Shown here: piece after piece, positions 25,626-34,763 of the stretch | Numbering within the stretch: position 1 is the first letter of the stretch | How the letters are laid out: each line of letters starts with the position of its first letter | Assembly (NCBI RefSeq): GCF_004322395.1 | Contig: NZ_SCTW01000029.1 | Location: 124,001 to 188,000 of the forward strand | Origin: Methylobacter sp. | Lineage (GTDB): Bacteria > Pseudomonadota > Gammaproteobacteria > Methylococcales > Methylomonadaceae | Length of the DNA: 64,000 bases | Direction: 5' to 3' | Translations under genes and position numbers: made by a program | The notes under the pieces: model-generated | What the model was told of the DNA's origin: nothing | Databases searched by the model: none | What the model saw: the letters and a program-made list of their open reading frames with translations, nothing else

Positions 25626-28600
25626 TGTTCGACCTCCTTCGGCAAACCGAATAATTTAAACAAAATCGGCAGCAAAAATAAGGTCAGGAAAGTCGACGAC
25701 ACTAAGCCGCCAATCACGACGATAGCCAGCGGCCGTTGAATTTCGGAACCCGGCCCGGTCGCAAACAGAAGCGGAATCAGGCCGAATGCCGCGATACTGG
25801 CGGTCATCAGCACCGGCCGCAAACGCCGGGCGGAACCGACCTGCACCACCTTAACCAAATCCATGCCGGTTGCGAGCAGCTGATTAAAATAACTGACCAT
25901 CACCACGCCGTTTAGCACCGCAATACCGAGCAACGCGATAAAACCGACCGATGCCGGTACCGATAAATATTCGCCGGATAGCCATAACGCGAACACGCCG
26001 CCGACCATCGCCAACGGGATATTGGATAGCACCAATACGGCTTGGCGGACCGAACCGAACGTTGAAAACAACAATAAAAAGATCAGGCCTAGCGAAACCG
26101 GGATGACCAATGACAATGTCGCCGCAGCGCGTTGCTGGTTTTCGAACTGGCCGCCGAATTCAACATTATAGCCGGTCGGCAAATCGATTTTCTCAGCAAC
26201 CGCTTTGCGCGCTTCATCGACAAAGCCTACCAAGTCCCGGTTCAGCACGTTGCTGGTGATAACCACAAAGCGCTGGCCATGTTCCCGGTTCACCGACACC
26301 ACGCCTTCCACTTTTTCAATTTTGGCTATTGCGGTAACCGGCACCTGCCCGCCATTCGGCAACGCAATTTGCAGGTTATCGAAATCGGCGGTATTGCTGT
26401 CGCCGCGCAAAATCAACGGCGTGCGTTTAATGCCTTCCTGCACTATGCCCAACTTTAAGCCTTCGATCTGCGCCCGCAGCAGCGTTTCAATGCTGTCGCT
26501 GTCGAGGCCCAAACGCCCGGCGGCCGATTTATCGATGGTTAGTTGCAAAAACTGCATCCCTTCATTTTGCTTGGCGAACACATCGCTGGCGCCGCTTATG
26601 TGTTTCAAAACTTCCGTTATTTGCTGGGCTTTTTCATTCAATACGCCTAGATCGGTGCCGAATAATTTAACAGCGACATCGCCGCGCGTACCGGTCAACA
26701 TTTCTGAAACGCGCATTTCAATCGGCTGGGTAAACTGAAAAGCGATGCCCGGCACTTGCGCCATGACCTTTCTAATCTCATCCTGCAATTGTTCCTTGCT
26801 GTCCATGCGCCATTGCTTTTTAGGTTTGAGTATTAAAAACGTATCGGTATCGTTCAGGCTCATAGGGTCAAGCCCCAACTCGTCGGAACCGACACGGGCG
26901 ACTATATCGACGATTTCCGGGATATTTTCACGCAGCTTTTTTTGCACCTGAAGATCCAAGGCCACGGATTGGTCCAGCGTAATCGACGGCAGTTTTTCAA
27001 GTTGCACTATGATGTCGCCTTCGTCCAGGGTCGGCATAAAGGTGCTGCCGATTTGGCTAAACACCAACACGGTCAAAACCAGTAATGAACCTGCCGCGAT
27101 AAATACTTTTTTGCTGTTGGCAAGACACCAGACTAACGCTGGCTGATAGAATTTCTGCAACTGTCTCGGCAACCAGGGCTCTTCATGCGACACTTCTTTC
27201 AGCAAGTAAGAAGCGATTACCGGAATCACCGTCAGCGACAACACCAGCGAACCGCTAAGCGCAAACACGATAGTCAGAGCCACCGGAGTAAATAATTTGC
27301 CTTCCAACCCTTGTAAAGTCAGCAACGGTAAAAACACGATAATAATAATCAAAATGCCGGATACCACCGGCGCTGCAACTTCGCGGGTCGCGCGGTAAAT
27401 AACGTGCAATCGCGGCAGGCGTTGCGCTTTTTCGACATGCGCAAGATGAGTGATCAGGTTTTCAACCACCACCACGGCGGCATCGACCAGCATGCCGATT
27501 GCTATCGCAAGACCGCCCAAGCTCATCAGGTTGGCCGACATGCCCATGTAGTTCATCAAAATAAAGGTAAACAATGCGGCCAACGGCAAGGCCAAAGCAA
27601 CCACCAATGCAGCGCGCAAATTGCCAAGAAATAAAATTAAAAGAATCACGACCAGCACGATAGCTTCCAGCAGAGCGTGCAGAACCGTGTCTACCGCCTT
27701 ATCCACCAGGTTGCCGCGATTGTAAAAAACCTTCGCTTCAACCCCTTTAGGAAAACCCGGACTGATTTCAGCCAGTTTTTTCTCTATGCCGGCAATGGTT
27801 TGTCTGGCGTTAGCGCCGCGCAAACTCAGCACCAGTCCGGTAACCGCTTCGCCTTCGCCGTTTTTGCTGACCGCGCCGTAGCGGGTTAATGCGCCGATTT
27901 TGATTTGCGCCACATCGCCGACCGTAACAGGAATGCCGTTTTTGTTATCGACTACGATAACGCCGACATCGTCCAACGTTTTGATGCGGCCTTCGGCTCG
28001 GACGATCAAAGCCTCTTCGCCGTCGGTCATACGTCCTGCGCCGTCATTACGGTTATTGCTTTCCAGTGCGGCCGTCAGTTGGGCCATGCTGATGTTTCTG
28101 GCCGACATCCGAATATTATCGGGGATTACTTCAAAGCTCCTGACCATGCCACCCAGCGAATTGACGTCGGCAACGCCGGGAACCGTGCGCAATGCAGGGC
28201 GTATCACCCAGTCCAATAAGCTGCGCCGTTCCATCAGGCTCAAACCTCCGCCTTCTATGGTGAACATGAACATTTCGCCTAAGGGCGTGGTCATCGGGGC
28301 AATGCCGCCTTCGATGCCCGCAGGCAAATCCCCCCACATCGTATTCAAGCGTTCGGCGATCTGCTGACGCGCCCAGTAAATATCGGTACTTTCTTCAAAG
28401 TCGACGGTGATGTCGGTCAGCGCGTATTTGGCGATTGAACGCAACATGGTTTGATGCGGAATGCCCAACAGCTCAACCTCGATCGGTGCGGTAATCCTGG
28501 CCTCGACCTCCTCAGGCGTCATGCCTGGGGCTTTGACGATCACCTTGACCTGAGTCGGCGACACTTCAGGAAAAGCATCAATCGGGATGTTTTTAAATGC

Positions 28601-28684
28601 ATAATAGCCGCCGCCCGTCAGCAGCCCGACCAACAACATCATCAGCAGTCGTTGGCCCAGCGCAAAGCCAATCAGATTTGCCAT
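25622..28684 (-). CDS. czcA: Heavy-metal RND exporter, CzcA-type inner-membrane pump
   Basis: A 1,020-residue pump of the heavy-metal efflux (HME) RND branch that exports divalent cations such as cobalt, zinc or cadmium, driven by protons. The N-terminus has the family's FPEVSPTQVKVIVKAPGMTP; the periplasmic porter holds FTQPIEMRVSEMLTGTRGDV, close to CzcA rather than CusA. The helix-4 motif reads GMLVDAAVVVVEN, where classical CzcA has DGAV, so the exact metal is uncertain. It is the third gene of a czcCBA-ordered operon: its ATG shares one base with the czcB stop (TAATG) and its end overlaps the DUF3240 start by four bases. Confidence 0.93.
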   Translation of the reverse strand: MANLIGFALGQRLLMMLLVGLLTGGGYYAFKNIPIDAFPEVSPTQVKVIVKAPGMTPEEVEARITAPIEVELLGIPHQTMLRSIAKYALTDITVDFEESTDIYWARQQIAERLNTMWGDLPAGIEGGIAPMTTPLGEMFMFTIEGGGLSLMERRSLLDWVIRPALRTVPGVADVNSLGGMVRSFEVIPDNIRMSARNISMAQLTAALESNNRNDGAGRMTDGEEALIVRAEGRIKTLDDVGVIVVDNKNGIPVTVGDVAQIKIGALTRYGAVSKNGEGEAVTGLVLSLRGANARQTIAGIEKKLAEISPGFPKGVEAKVFYNRGNLVDKAVDTVLHALLEAIVLVVILLILFLGNLRAALVVALALPLAALFTFILMNYMGMSANLMSLGGLAIAIGMLVDAAVVVVENLITHLAHVEKAQRLPRLHVIYRATREVAAPVVSGILIIIIVFLPLLTLQGLEGKLFTPVALTIVFALSGSLVLSLTVIPVIASYLLKEVSHEEPWLPRQLQKFYQPALVWCLANSKKVFIAAGSLLVLTVLVFSQIGSTFMPTLDEGDIIVQLEKLPSITLDQSVALDLQVQKKLRENIPEIVDIVARVGSDELGLDPMSLNDTDTFLILKPKKQWRMDSKEQLQDEIRKVMAQVPGIAFQFTQPIEMRVSEMLTGTRGDVAVKLFGTDLGVLNEKAQQITEVLKHISGASDVFAKQNEGMQFLQLTIDKSAAGRLGLDSDSIETLLRAQIEGLKLGIVQEGIKRTPLILRGDSNTADFDNLQIALPNGGQVPVTAIAKIEKVEGVVSVNREHGQRFVVITSNVLNRDLVGFVDEARKAVAEKIDLPTGYNVEFGGQFENQQRAAATLSLVIPVSLGLIFLLLFSTFGSVRQAVLVLSNIPLAMVGGVFALWLSGEYLSVPASVGFIALLGIAVLNGVVMVSYFNQLLATGMDLVKVVQVGSARRLRPVLMTASIAAFGLIPLLFATGPGSEIQRPLAIVVIGGLVSSTFLTLFLLPILFKLFGLPKEVEQ

Positions 28685-29802
28685 TACTCGTCACTCCCCA
28701 GCCCAAGCCAGTTCGCTTTGAGCGCAACCGCGCCTTTAACAGCAATTTGTTCATCGCCGGTAAGCTCGCCGCTGATAATCGACTCGTCATCCTGTTTGCC
28801 GACTACGGTAACCGGAGTCACAGAAAATCCTTGCTGGTTGCGGATAAAAATGAAGGCCTTGCCTTCGTTCTGGGCGATAGCCGTATTGGGAACTTTAAAA
28901 GCCGCCTTGTCGCTGGATTGGATAATCCGGGTATTGAGCCGTTGTCCGGGGCGCAAAAATGTCTCGCTCCCGCGCGGCGCGTTCTCTACTACCGCTCGGG
29001 CCAGCATAGTCTGGTTTTCCGGATTTATGCTTTGTCCCAGCAAAGTGATTTTTGCGCTGAGTTCGGAGTTTTCAACCATGACCCGATCGCCGATTTTAAT
29101 GTTGCTCATACGTTCCTGCGGGATATTAAGTTCCAGCCAAAGTTCATCCAGATTGGCGACGCGGTACAGCGGCGCCATCATATCGATATGCGTCCCGGCA
29201 ACGGCTGAGCGCTCCATTACCACGCCGGCAATGGGCGCCCGGACATTGAGCTGACGGGTTAACCGGTGCGTTTTGGCAAGATGGTTAACCTCGCCGGAGG
29301 TCATCCCGGCGATTTCCAGCAATTGCCGATGTTCATCCGCTTCGGACACTGCCGAATTATACTGACTGCTGGTTTCCTGCCAGCGCCGTTCCGGAATCAC
29401 GCCTTCTTCCAGCAGTTTTTTATCGCGATTGTAATTAATCAAGGACGCTTGTTGTGCCGTGCCCGCTTTCAGGTATTCCCGTTGCAGCGTCAACAGGTCA
29501 GGGCTGTTGAGCTGGGCCAGAACCTGTCCTTTTGCAACTTTATCGCCTATTGCGACATTCATTTTATCGATGACGCCGGCCTGCGATGCACTGACAACAT
29601 ATTCCTGCGTCGGTGGAATCACCACCTTGGCCGGGGCAGATAAAACCGGAATTTGTGTAACAGGCTCCGGCTTGCTCAAGACTACGCCGAGGTTTTGAAG
29701 GTTTTCCTCGGAAATTTGAATATTGTCTTCGGCAACCGCGCGGCCGAAACCGGCCAGACTCAATACCAATACCATTGCGGAACGGACGAAAAACGGGCTC
29801 AT
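28684..29802 (-). CDS. czcB: Heavy-metal RND exporter, CzcB-type periplasmic adaptor
   Basis: The adaptor of the exporter, 372 residues with an N-terminal signal peptide (VRSAMVLVLSLAGFGRAVA). The lipoyl halves are visible at VVSASQAGVIDKMNVAIGDK (near 68) and VRAPIAGVVMERSAVAGTHI (near 190), with a helical hairpin between them, then the barrel domain (LWLELNIPQERMSNIKIGDR) and a C-terminal domain with TVVGKQDDE. It lacks the long histidine-rich metal-binding end seen in some CzcB proteins. It overlaps czcC by four bases at its start and czcA by one at its end. Confidence 0.92.
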   Translation of the reverse strand: MSPFFVRSAMVLVLSLAGFGRAVAEDNIQISEENLQNLGVVLSKPEPVTQIPVLSAPAKVVIPPTQEYVVSASQAGVIDKMNVAIGDKVAKGQVLAQLNSPDLLTLQREYLKAGTAQQASLINYNRDKKLLEEGVIPERRWQETSSQYNSAVSEADEHRQLLEIAGMTSGEVNHLAKTHRLTRQLNVRAPIAGVVMERSAVAGTHIDMMAPLYRVANLDELWLELNIPQERMSNIKIGDRVMVENSELSAKITLLGQSINPENQTMLARAVVENAPRGSETFLRPGQRLNTRIIQSSDKAAFKVPNTAIAQNEGKAFIFIRNQQGFSVTPVTVVGKQDDESIISGELTGDEQIAVKGAVALKANWLGLGSDE

Positions 29803-31052
29803 GGCATAACTCCTACGGCTTGGTTATAAAGCGCTATATCTCGCTGTATTATGACCGCTCGCTGCTTGGCATTTAATACGGCTTGCTGGGTTCTGGACTG
29901 GATTTTTAATAAATCCATCAGGTTAATCTCCCCTACCGAAAAGCTTAAGTTAGTCATTTTTAAATGTTCCTCAGCCACCTGTTTTAATTCATTGGCGATA
30001 CCTTGTTCAACACGATTGACTTCCAGATTATGTTCAGCCTCGTGATGCGCCTGTTCCAAATCGCGGTGCATTTGCTCGCGTTCTGCAATCAGCTTATTTA
30101 ATTCGACATTAACAGCGGCAACATGTGGTGCCAAATGCGCGCTGCCGCCGAACGGAACGATAACGCCGATGTTGAAACTTGCCGTTTGATTACTTCGAGG
30201 GTCATTAGTGAACTGGTCGCTATTGACGCCGACGGCAACATTGGTCTGGCCGGAATCTATTAATTTAACCGCATTCAGTTCGCCTTGTTTACGTTCGATT
30301 TGACTGTTAATCGCGACTAATGCCGGATGGTTTTGCTGAATTTTCAGTGTGTCTGCCAGCTTCTCCTGATAATCGCCGGGAACTTTAGTCATTTGTGTGA
30401 TGCTGATATAACGTTTACGGGCGTGCATTAATTCAGCTTCAGCTTGAGTCACTAATGAGCGTTTTTGCAGCAACTCCGTTTGCGCCAACAATAAGTCGGC
30501 TTTGGGCAAGTCGCCCAACTCGACACGCCGCTGCACCTTACCCAATAACTGATCGGTAACTGAAAGCTCGATTTTCGCCTGTTCGTAGCTTAAGTCTGCC
30601 AATGCAATATTCCATAAGGCGGCCCTGACCAATCCAGCCACTCGTAATTTAACCGCATCGGATTGCGACATTGCGCTGCTTTCCGCCAGCTTTGCTAATT
30701 TTTGTTCGGCATCGCGTTGGCCTGGATTCCATAACGGCACTTCCACGACTCCATCAATATAATGCAATGTACCGCTGGTCGCTTCCTGATAACGAAGCCC
30801 CAATTGCGACGCACCCGCCGTCCAACTGTCGCCGCGCTTTTCTATCGCCTTGGCTTCTTCTTCCAACGCGGCAAGCCAGGTTATGTCAGGGTATTTCTCT
30901 AACGTTAAATCAACAACTTTGGACAAACTTAAAGTCGCATCGGTTTCAATCCGGTCATAATGCTCGACAACATAGGCCGAATCGGCAAAACTCAGCGATG
31001 CTGTCAGTAAATAAACAGACAAACACCTGCTGAAAAGGTTCAGGAAAAACAT
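29799..31052 (-). CDS. czcC: Heavy-metal RND exporter, CzcC-type outer-membrane channel
   Basis: A TolC-family channel of 417 residues with a signal peptide (LFSRCLSVYLLTASLSFADS). The protein is rich in helical heptads; the two repeats begin at about residues 40 and 230. Motifs such as GVIVPFGGSAHLAPHVAAVN and the final GEINLMDLLKIQSRTQQAVL match CzcC/CusC-type channels lacking a lipid anchor. It is the first gene of the core czcCBA operon. A small secreted-protein gene 120 bases upstream on the same strand may belong to the same transcript. Confidence 0.9.
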   Translation of the reverse strand: MFFLNLFSRCLSVYLLTASLSFADSAYVVEHYDRIETDATLSLSKVVDLTLEKYPDITWLAALEEEAKAIEKRGDSWTAGASQLGLRYQEATSGTLHYIDGVVEVPLWNPGQRDAEQKLAKLAESSAMSQSDAVKLRVAGLVRAALWNIALADLSYEQAKIELSVTDQLLGKVQRRVELGDLPKADLLLAQTELLQKRSLVTQAEAELMHARKRYISITQMTKVPGDYQEKLADTLKIQQNHPALVAINSQIERKQGELNAVKLIDSGQTNVAVGVNSDQFTNDPRSNQTASFNIGVIVPFGGSAHLAPHVAAVNVELNKLIAEREQMHRDLEQAHHEAEHNLEVNRVEQGIANELKQVAEEHLKMTNLSFSVGEINLMDLLKIQSRTQQAVLNAKQRAVIIQRDIALYNQAVGVMP

Positions 31053-31172
31053 AGATCAAGCTCAATGCGGGTTTAACGCCGCTTTACAAATAAAATCAAC
31101 AAAGTTCTCGGCACATTGTTACGCTGCTTTTACATCTTTGCAGTTGTGTAAGAACTAAAATATCAGTGGGAA

Positions 31173-31616
31173 TTATTGGGCAGGGGGCGCGCGAGGGGAT
31201 AGCGATGGAATCAGCAAACGGCAGGCAAACTGCTGCGGTTGCGGAGAGAAATTAATATCGAAAGGCGAGATTGCGGCATTAAATACCGGAGCCTGTTGAT
31301 ACAGATAGTGACTGTTATCCAAGTCTGCATTGACTTGTTTATCTTTCATTCCGGCATCGATACTGACGATGATTCCTTCGACTGCCAGGGATGGCGGAAG
31401 TGTCGCAATCGGTCGGGAACCGATGTGACCCGAACTGAAATCATCGCTTACTGCCTGAGACATAGAGGGCTCATCCTCGACACCGTACATCTCAAGACCG
31501 GGAACATGCAGCCCCAAGTCTGAAACCTTTTCTCCGGCATGCGCATGCACCAAAGGTGCAATCAATTGCAGTATGGCCAGAAAAATAACGGTAAATTTGC
31601 GTAGTGTTGTAAACAT
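31173..31616 (-). CDS. Hypothetical secreted protein upstream of czcC
   Basis: A 147-residue protein with a clear signal peptide: MFTTLRKFTVIFLAILQLIA and cleavage after VHA, leaving a mature N-terminus near HAGEKVSDLG. No known domain is evident; the mature part is acidic and serine-rich with a proline-rich end (LSPRAPPAQ). It is transcribed in the direction of czcCBA, 120 bases ahead, so a periplasmic accessory role in metal export, for example metal sensing, is possible but only inferred. A divergent promoter region of about 100 bases separates it from the Tim44-like gene. Confidence 0.65.
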   Translation of the reverse strand: MFTTLRKFTVIFLAILQLIAPLVHAHAGEKVSDLGLHVPGLEMYGVEDEPSMSQAVSDDFSSGHIGSRPIATLPPSLAVEGIIVSIDAGMKDKQVNADLDNSHYLYQQAPVFNAAISPFDINFSPQPQQFACRLLIPSLSPRAPPAQ

Positions 31617-31714
31617 GCAGACAATGCTATGCTATTAGAAAGTAATTAACAACTTGTTGTTTAATTATTCGCCCCAATAATGTATGAACCTTAACTATCT
31701 TATTTTGTAAGCAT

Positions 31715-32653
31715 ATGAACAAATATACCGGAATTATTGCTACGTTATTAATCGGTCTTTCCTTATCTTTAGGCGGGATCTCGGACGCTAATGCCAAACG
31801 CTTTGGCGGCGGCAGCTCTTTCGGCAGCAGACCGTCTTACAGCGCACCGTATCAACGCTCCGCAACGCCACCGTCACATCCTTCCAACCAAAACCAGCAA
31901 CAAGCGGCTACGCCAAACCAGGCGGCAAAACCGGGCTGGGCTAACCGTGGCGGTTTGATGGGCATGTTGGGCGGCTTGGCATTGGGCGGCTTAATAGGCT
32001 CGATGCTGGGCGGCGCCTTTCACGGCATTAACTTTATGGACATCCTTGTTTTCGGCGGGATTGCGTTTTTACTGTATAAGTTGTTTGCTGCCAAAAATGC
32101 CGGTGCCGCGCAACGTCCCGTTTATAACCGGAATGCTGATAATAATTATCAGGATACTGTTTCAAACTACCAGGAACCTCAACCGACTCAAACAGGTCCT
32201 TCCGGTTTTGACACTGATATACTGTTCAAAAAAGACAAGAACAATACAACTGCATCAATGCAGCCGGCTGCCGTTATACCTAAAGACTTCGACCAACAGG
32301 CTTTTCTTAGCGGCGCTAAAATAGCTTTTGCCAATCTGCAAAAAGCCTGGGATCAGCGCGATCTTGCCGAGATCAGGGGTTTGACGACGGACAAAGTATT
32401 TGCCGAAATCCAGGATCAGCTGAAAGCGTCCGATACTGAAAATCGCACCGAAATACTGAAACTGGAAGCGGAATTGCTGGAAGTCAGGGAAGTCGGTTCT
32501 GAACTCGAAGCCGTGGTGCTATTCGATACCATCATGCGTGAAGACACCCATGCTCAGGCGGAGCAGGTCAGGGAAGTCTGGCATTTTATCAAGCCGAAAG
32601 TCAGCATCCAGCCCAAATGGTATCTGGATGGCATTCAACAATTAGCTGACTAA
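31715..32653 (+). CDS. Tim44-like domain protein with a glycine-rich membrane region
   Basis: A 312-residue protein with a signal-like N-terminus (IIATLLIGLSLSLGG...NAKRF), a low-complexity part rich in S, Q, P and N (residues 28-70), a glycine-rich hydrophobic region (LMGMLGGLALGGLIGSMLGG, 80-100) followed by another helix near 110, and a C-terminal Tim44-like domain (residues 180-310: FLSGAKIAFANLQKAWDQRD, EVWHFIKPKVSIQPKWYLDG). Bacterial Tim44-like proteins are widespread, membrane-associated and of unknown function. It stands alone, and a hairpin with a following T-run lies 18 bases after the stop. Confidence 0.85.
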   Translation: MNKYTGIIATLLIGLSLSLGGISDANAKRFGGGSSFGSRPSYSAPYQRSATPPSHPSNQNQQQAATPNQAAKPGWANRGGLMGMLGGLALGGLIGSMLGGAFHGINFMDILVFGGIAFLLYKLFAAKNAGAAQRPVYNRNADNNYQDTVSNYQEPQPTQTGPSGFDTDILFKKDKNNTTASMQPAAVIPKDFDQQAFLSGAKIAFANLQKAWDQRDLAEIRGLTTDKVFAEIQDQLKASDTENRTEILKLEAELLEVREVGSELEAVVLFDTIMREDTHAQAEQVREVWHFIKPKVSIQPKWYLDGIQQLAD

Positions 32654-32670
32654 TTTACATTACATTTTTC

Positions 32671-32708
32671 GTTTCCGGCTTATCGTTATGGTGCGCCGGA
32701 AACACGTT
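32671..32708 (+). terminator. Hairpin terminator after the Tim44-like gene
   Basis: GTTTCCGG (32671-32678) pairs with CCGGAAAC (32696-32703), followed by ACGTTTTC. An almost identical stem occurs at 33459-33485, so these may be a small repeat family used as terminators. Confidence 0.5.
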
Positions 32709-32767
32709 TTCACTCGCCCACTTAAAGTAAGCTCAACCACACCTTCCCGTATTCTCGATTTTTTGGA

Positions 32768-33109
32768 TTAGTCTATGCCTTCAATTCTATCGAGATAAAC
32801 ACGAACCAGTTTGTAACTCTCACTTAATGAACAGACATCAGCCCATAATTTTGACAATGTTTGATGAAATTCCCTTATTTTCATATTGCCGAACTTGATA
32901 TGAATCACTCTTGGAGGAGGTTCATTTAACAGTACGAGTTCTGAGAAATCAGCATCTTTGCTGACGATCGTTAAGTTTTGCTGCTTTGCATAAAGCCAGA
33001 TTTGGCTATCTGTTAATTCATCGTTTATGTTGGCGACATGCTGATATTCATCGCCAGCCCAAAGGGAAAAATATCACGGTAGATTGACATCTATCAAATA
33101 TTTTTTCAT
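32768..33109 (-). pseudogene. DUF5615 PIN-like toxin frame with a stop at codon 12
   Basis: The frame starts at ATG 33109, immediately after the DUF433 stop (TAAATG), with MKKYLIDVNLP, then TGA at 33076-33074, and continues open for 101 codons: YFSLWAGDEYQHVANINDEL, LTIVSKDADFSEL, then RVIHIKFGNMKIREFHQTL. That is a full-length DUF5615-type PIN-like toxin with its conserved IDVNLP and VSKDADF motifs. In intact relatives codon 12 is an ordinary residue. The toxin is therefore probably inactivated by a point mutation, while its antitoxin-type partner is intact. Confidence 0.72.
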
Positions 33110-33358
33110 TTAAGCGACTTCTTTAAGGATATATTTATGATCCATGAGTTTGCAGGCAAAAATGAGACAGGCATTAATATCTTCCATTTCCAATGAAGGA
33201 TATTGCCTTAAGATTTCTTCTTGATTTTCTCCCGCACTTAAAAATTCGAGAATCGTTTGCACAGTGATTCTTTTACCTCTGATAGTGGGTTTCCCATTAC
33301 ATATATCAGGATCAACCGTGATTCTGCCGTTGATAAAACTTGTTGAGTTTGCGTTCAT
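33110..33358 (-). CDS. DUF433 antitoxin-type protein
   Basis: An 82-residue DUF433 protein with the family's core: RITVDPDICNGKPTIRGKRI, then VQTILEFLSAGENQEEILRQ and PSLEMEDINACLIFA. This is a small winged or helix-turn-helix-like fold that normally pairs with a DUF5615 PIN-like protein as an antitoxin and probably represses its own operon. The stop codon is directly followed by the ATG of the DUF5615 frame, which here is interrupted. The system seems to have lost its toxin while keeping the antitoxin. Confidence 0.85.
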   Translation of the reverse strand: MNANSTSFINGRITVDPDICNGKPTIRGKRITVQTILEFLSAGENQEEILRQYPSLEMEDINACLIFACKLMDHKYILKEVA

Positions 33359-33458
33359 ATTTTCGCCTTTATGGATTTATTGAAGATAATCATTATTGGC
33401 CATTCTTTATTAAACCAAAGTTCAGCATTCAGCAACTGGAAGATTAATTTCATCTTTC

Positions 33459-33485
33459 GTTTCCGGCCATGACAAAACCGGAAAC
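33459..33485 (-). terminator. Hairpin, likely terminator of the DUF475 gene
   Basis: GTTTCCGG (33459-33466) pairs with CCGGAAAC (33478-33485) around CCATGACAAAA. It lies 65 bases after the stop of the minus-strand gene at 33550-34554. Stem and flanks resemble the hairpin at 32671. Confidence 0.4.
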
Positions 33486-33549
33486 GCCCGCTCTCCCTCG
33501 TCTACCAAAAGTAGGCTCAAACAGGTTTATTCCGGCCGCTACTATTGGA

Positions 33550-34554
33550 TCAACCCGCCCGCTTCCTGTAACGGATCGACGAAATCACCGATAGCGCTAT
33601 TAAAAAAGCACCGGTCAACCCGGTCACAACTTCAGGAATATGGTGGACTATGCTCACCAGCATAATGCCCGCCAGAACGCCGATCGCATAATGCGCGCCA
33701 TGCTCTAAAAACACATATTCATCCAGCGTACCTTTCCGCACCAAGTAAACCGTCAGGCTCCGTACAAACATCGCGCCAATTGCCAAGCCCAGCATAATAA
33801 TGACCACATCCTGGGTAATCGCAAAAGCGCCGATCACGCCATCGAATGAAAACGACGCATCCAATACTTCAAGATAGATAAAGCTCATCATGCCGCTTTT
33901 TTTAAGCGTCGCGACGACCTGTTCGCCTTCTTCCTCATGTTCAAACAAGGCCGCAAAGCTGTCCACGACAACGAACAGGATAACCCCTGTAACGCCTGCA
34001 ACCATCACATCCAGCCGGATTTCCTCAGGCAAGTAGTTTTGAATAATTAACAGCGGCCCTAAAGCCATGATAATTTCAATCGCTTCAAGCTTTCCGAACG
34101 AGGACATTTTTTCTTCGATATAGCCGAGCCAATGCAATTCCTTATTTTTATCGAAGATGAACGAATAAAACACCATCAGCAAAAACATGCCGCCGAATGC
34201 CGCAATTTGCACATGCGACGCTTCTAAATGTTTGGCATACGTGGCTGTGTCTTTTAACGCCATTTCGGTTACGCCCATAAAATCGATGCCGGTGGCCGCC
34301 GAAACAATCACGACAGGGAACAATAAACGCATTCCAAAAACCGCAATCAAAATCCCCCAGGTTAAAAAGTACTTCTGCCAGCGGTCATCCATCCGCTTTA
34401 GAATCGATGCGTTAACAACAGCATTATCGAATGACAGGCTGACTTCAAGAACTCCCAAAATAACGGCGATAAAAACCCCAATTATTCCAGCCCAATAAAA
34501 TGCCGCCGCTAAGCAAAGCGCAGTGACGATAAAAGAAAGACGAAAATGCTGCAT
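33550..34554 (-). CDS. DUF475 / TerC-superfamily integral membrane protein
   Basis: A 334-residue protein with about nine hydrophobic helices. It carries two repeats of the TerC-type motif with charged residues in the membrane: GVLEVSLSFDNAVVNASILK near residue 37 and YLEVLDASFSFDGVIGAFAI near 225. These acidic sites are thought to bind a metal ion in TerC-like proteins, which have been linked to tellurite resistance and, for related proteins, manganese export. DUF475 members have no settled function. It stands alone, with about 200 bases of AT-rich upstream DNA shared with the divergent GGDEF/EAL gene. Confidence 0.85.
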   Translation of the reverse strand: MQHFRLSFIVTALCLAAAFYWAGIIGVFIAVILGVLEVSLSFDNAVVNASILKRMDDRWQKYFLTWGILIAVFGMRLLFPVVIVSAATGIDFMGVTEMALKDTATYAKHLEASHVQIAAFGGMFLLMVFYSFIFDKNKELHWLGYIEEKMSSFGKLEAIEIIMALGPLLIIQNYLPEEIRLDVMVAGVTGVILFVVVDSFAALFEHEEEGEQVVATLKKSGMMSFIYLEVLDASFSFDGVIGAFAITQDVVIIMLGLAIGAMFVRSLTVYLVRKGTLDEYVFLEHGAHYAIGVLAGIMLVSIVHHIPEVVTGLTGAFLIALSVISSIRYRKRAG

Positions 34555-34763
34555 GTAATACTCTTTAAAAGTTAAGGATTAATATTTTTTGTTGCGCAAC
34601 TATAAGTGCATTTAATTTAAAATCAACATTTATAAAAATCTGAGCAACGCTATACTTTTCCAAATTCTACGAACTACCCTTACTTTATAAAAGAAAAAAT
34701 CGTAAGCGCTAACTTACAGGCGTAACATATAAAAATGCTAGAATTACAGGTTTTAAATTACTG

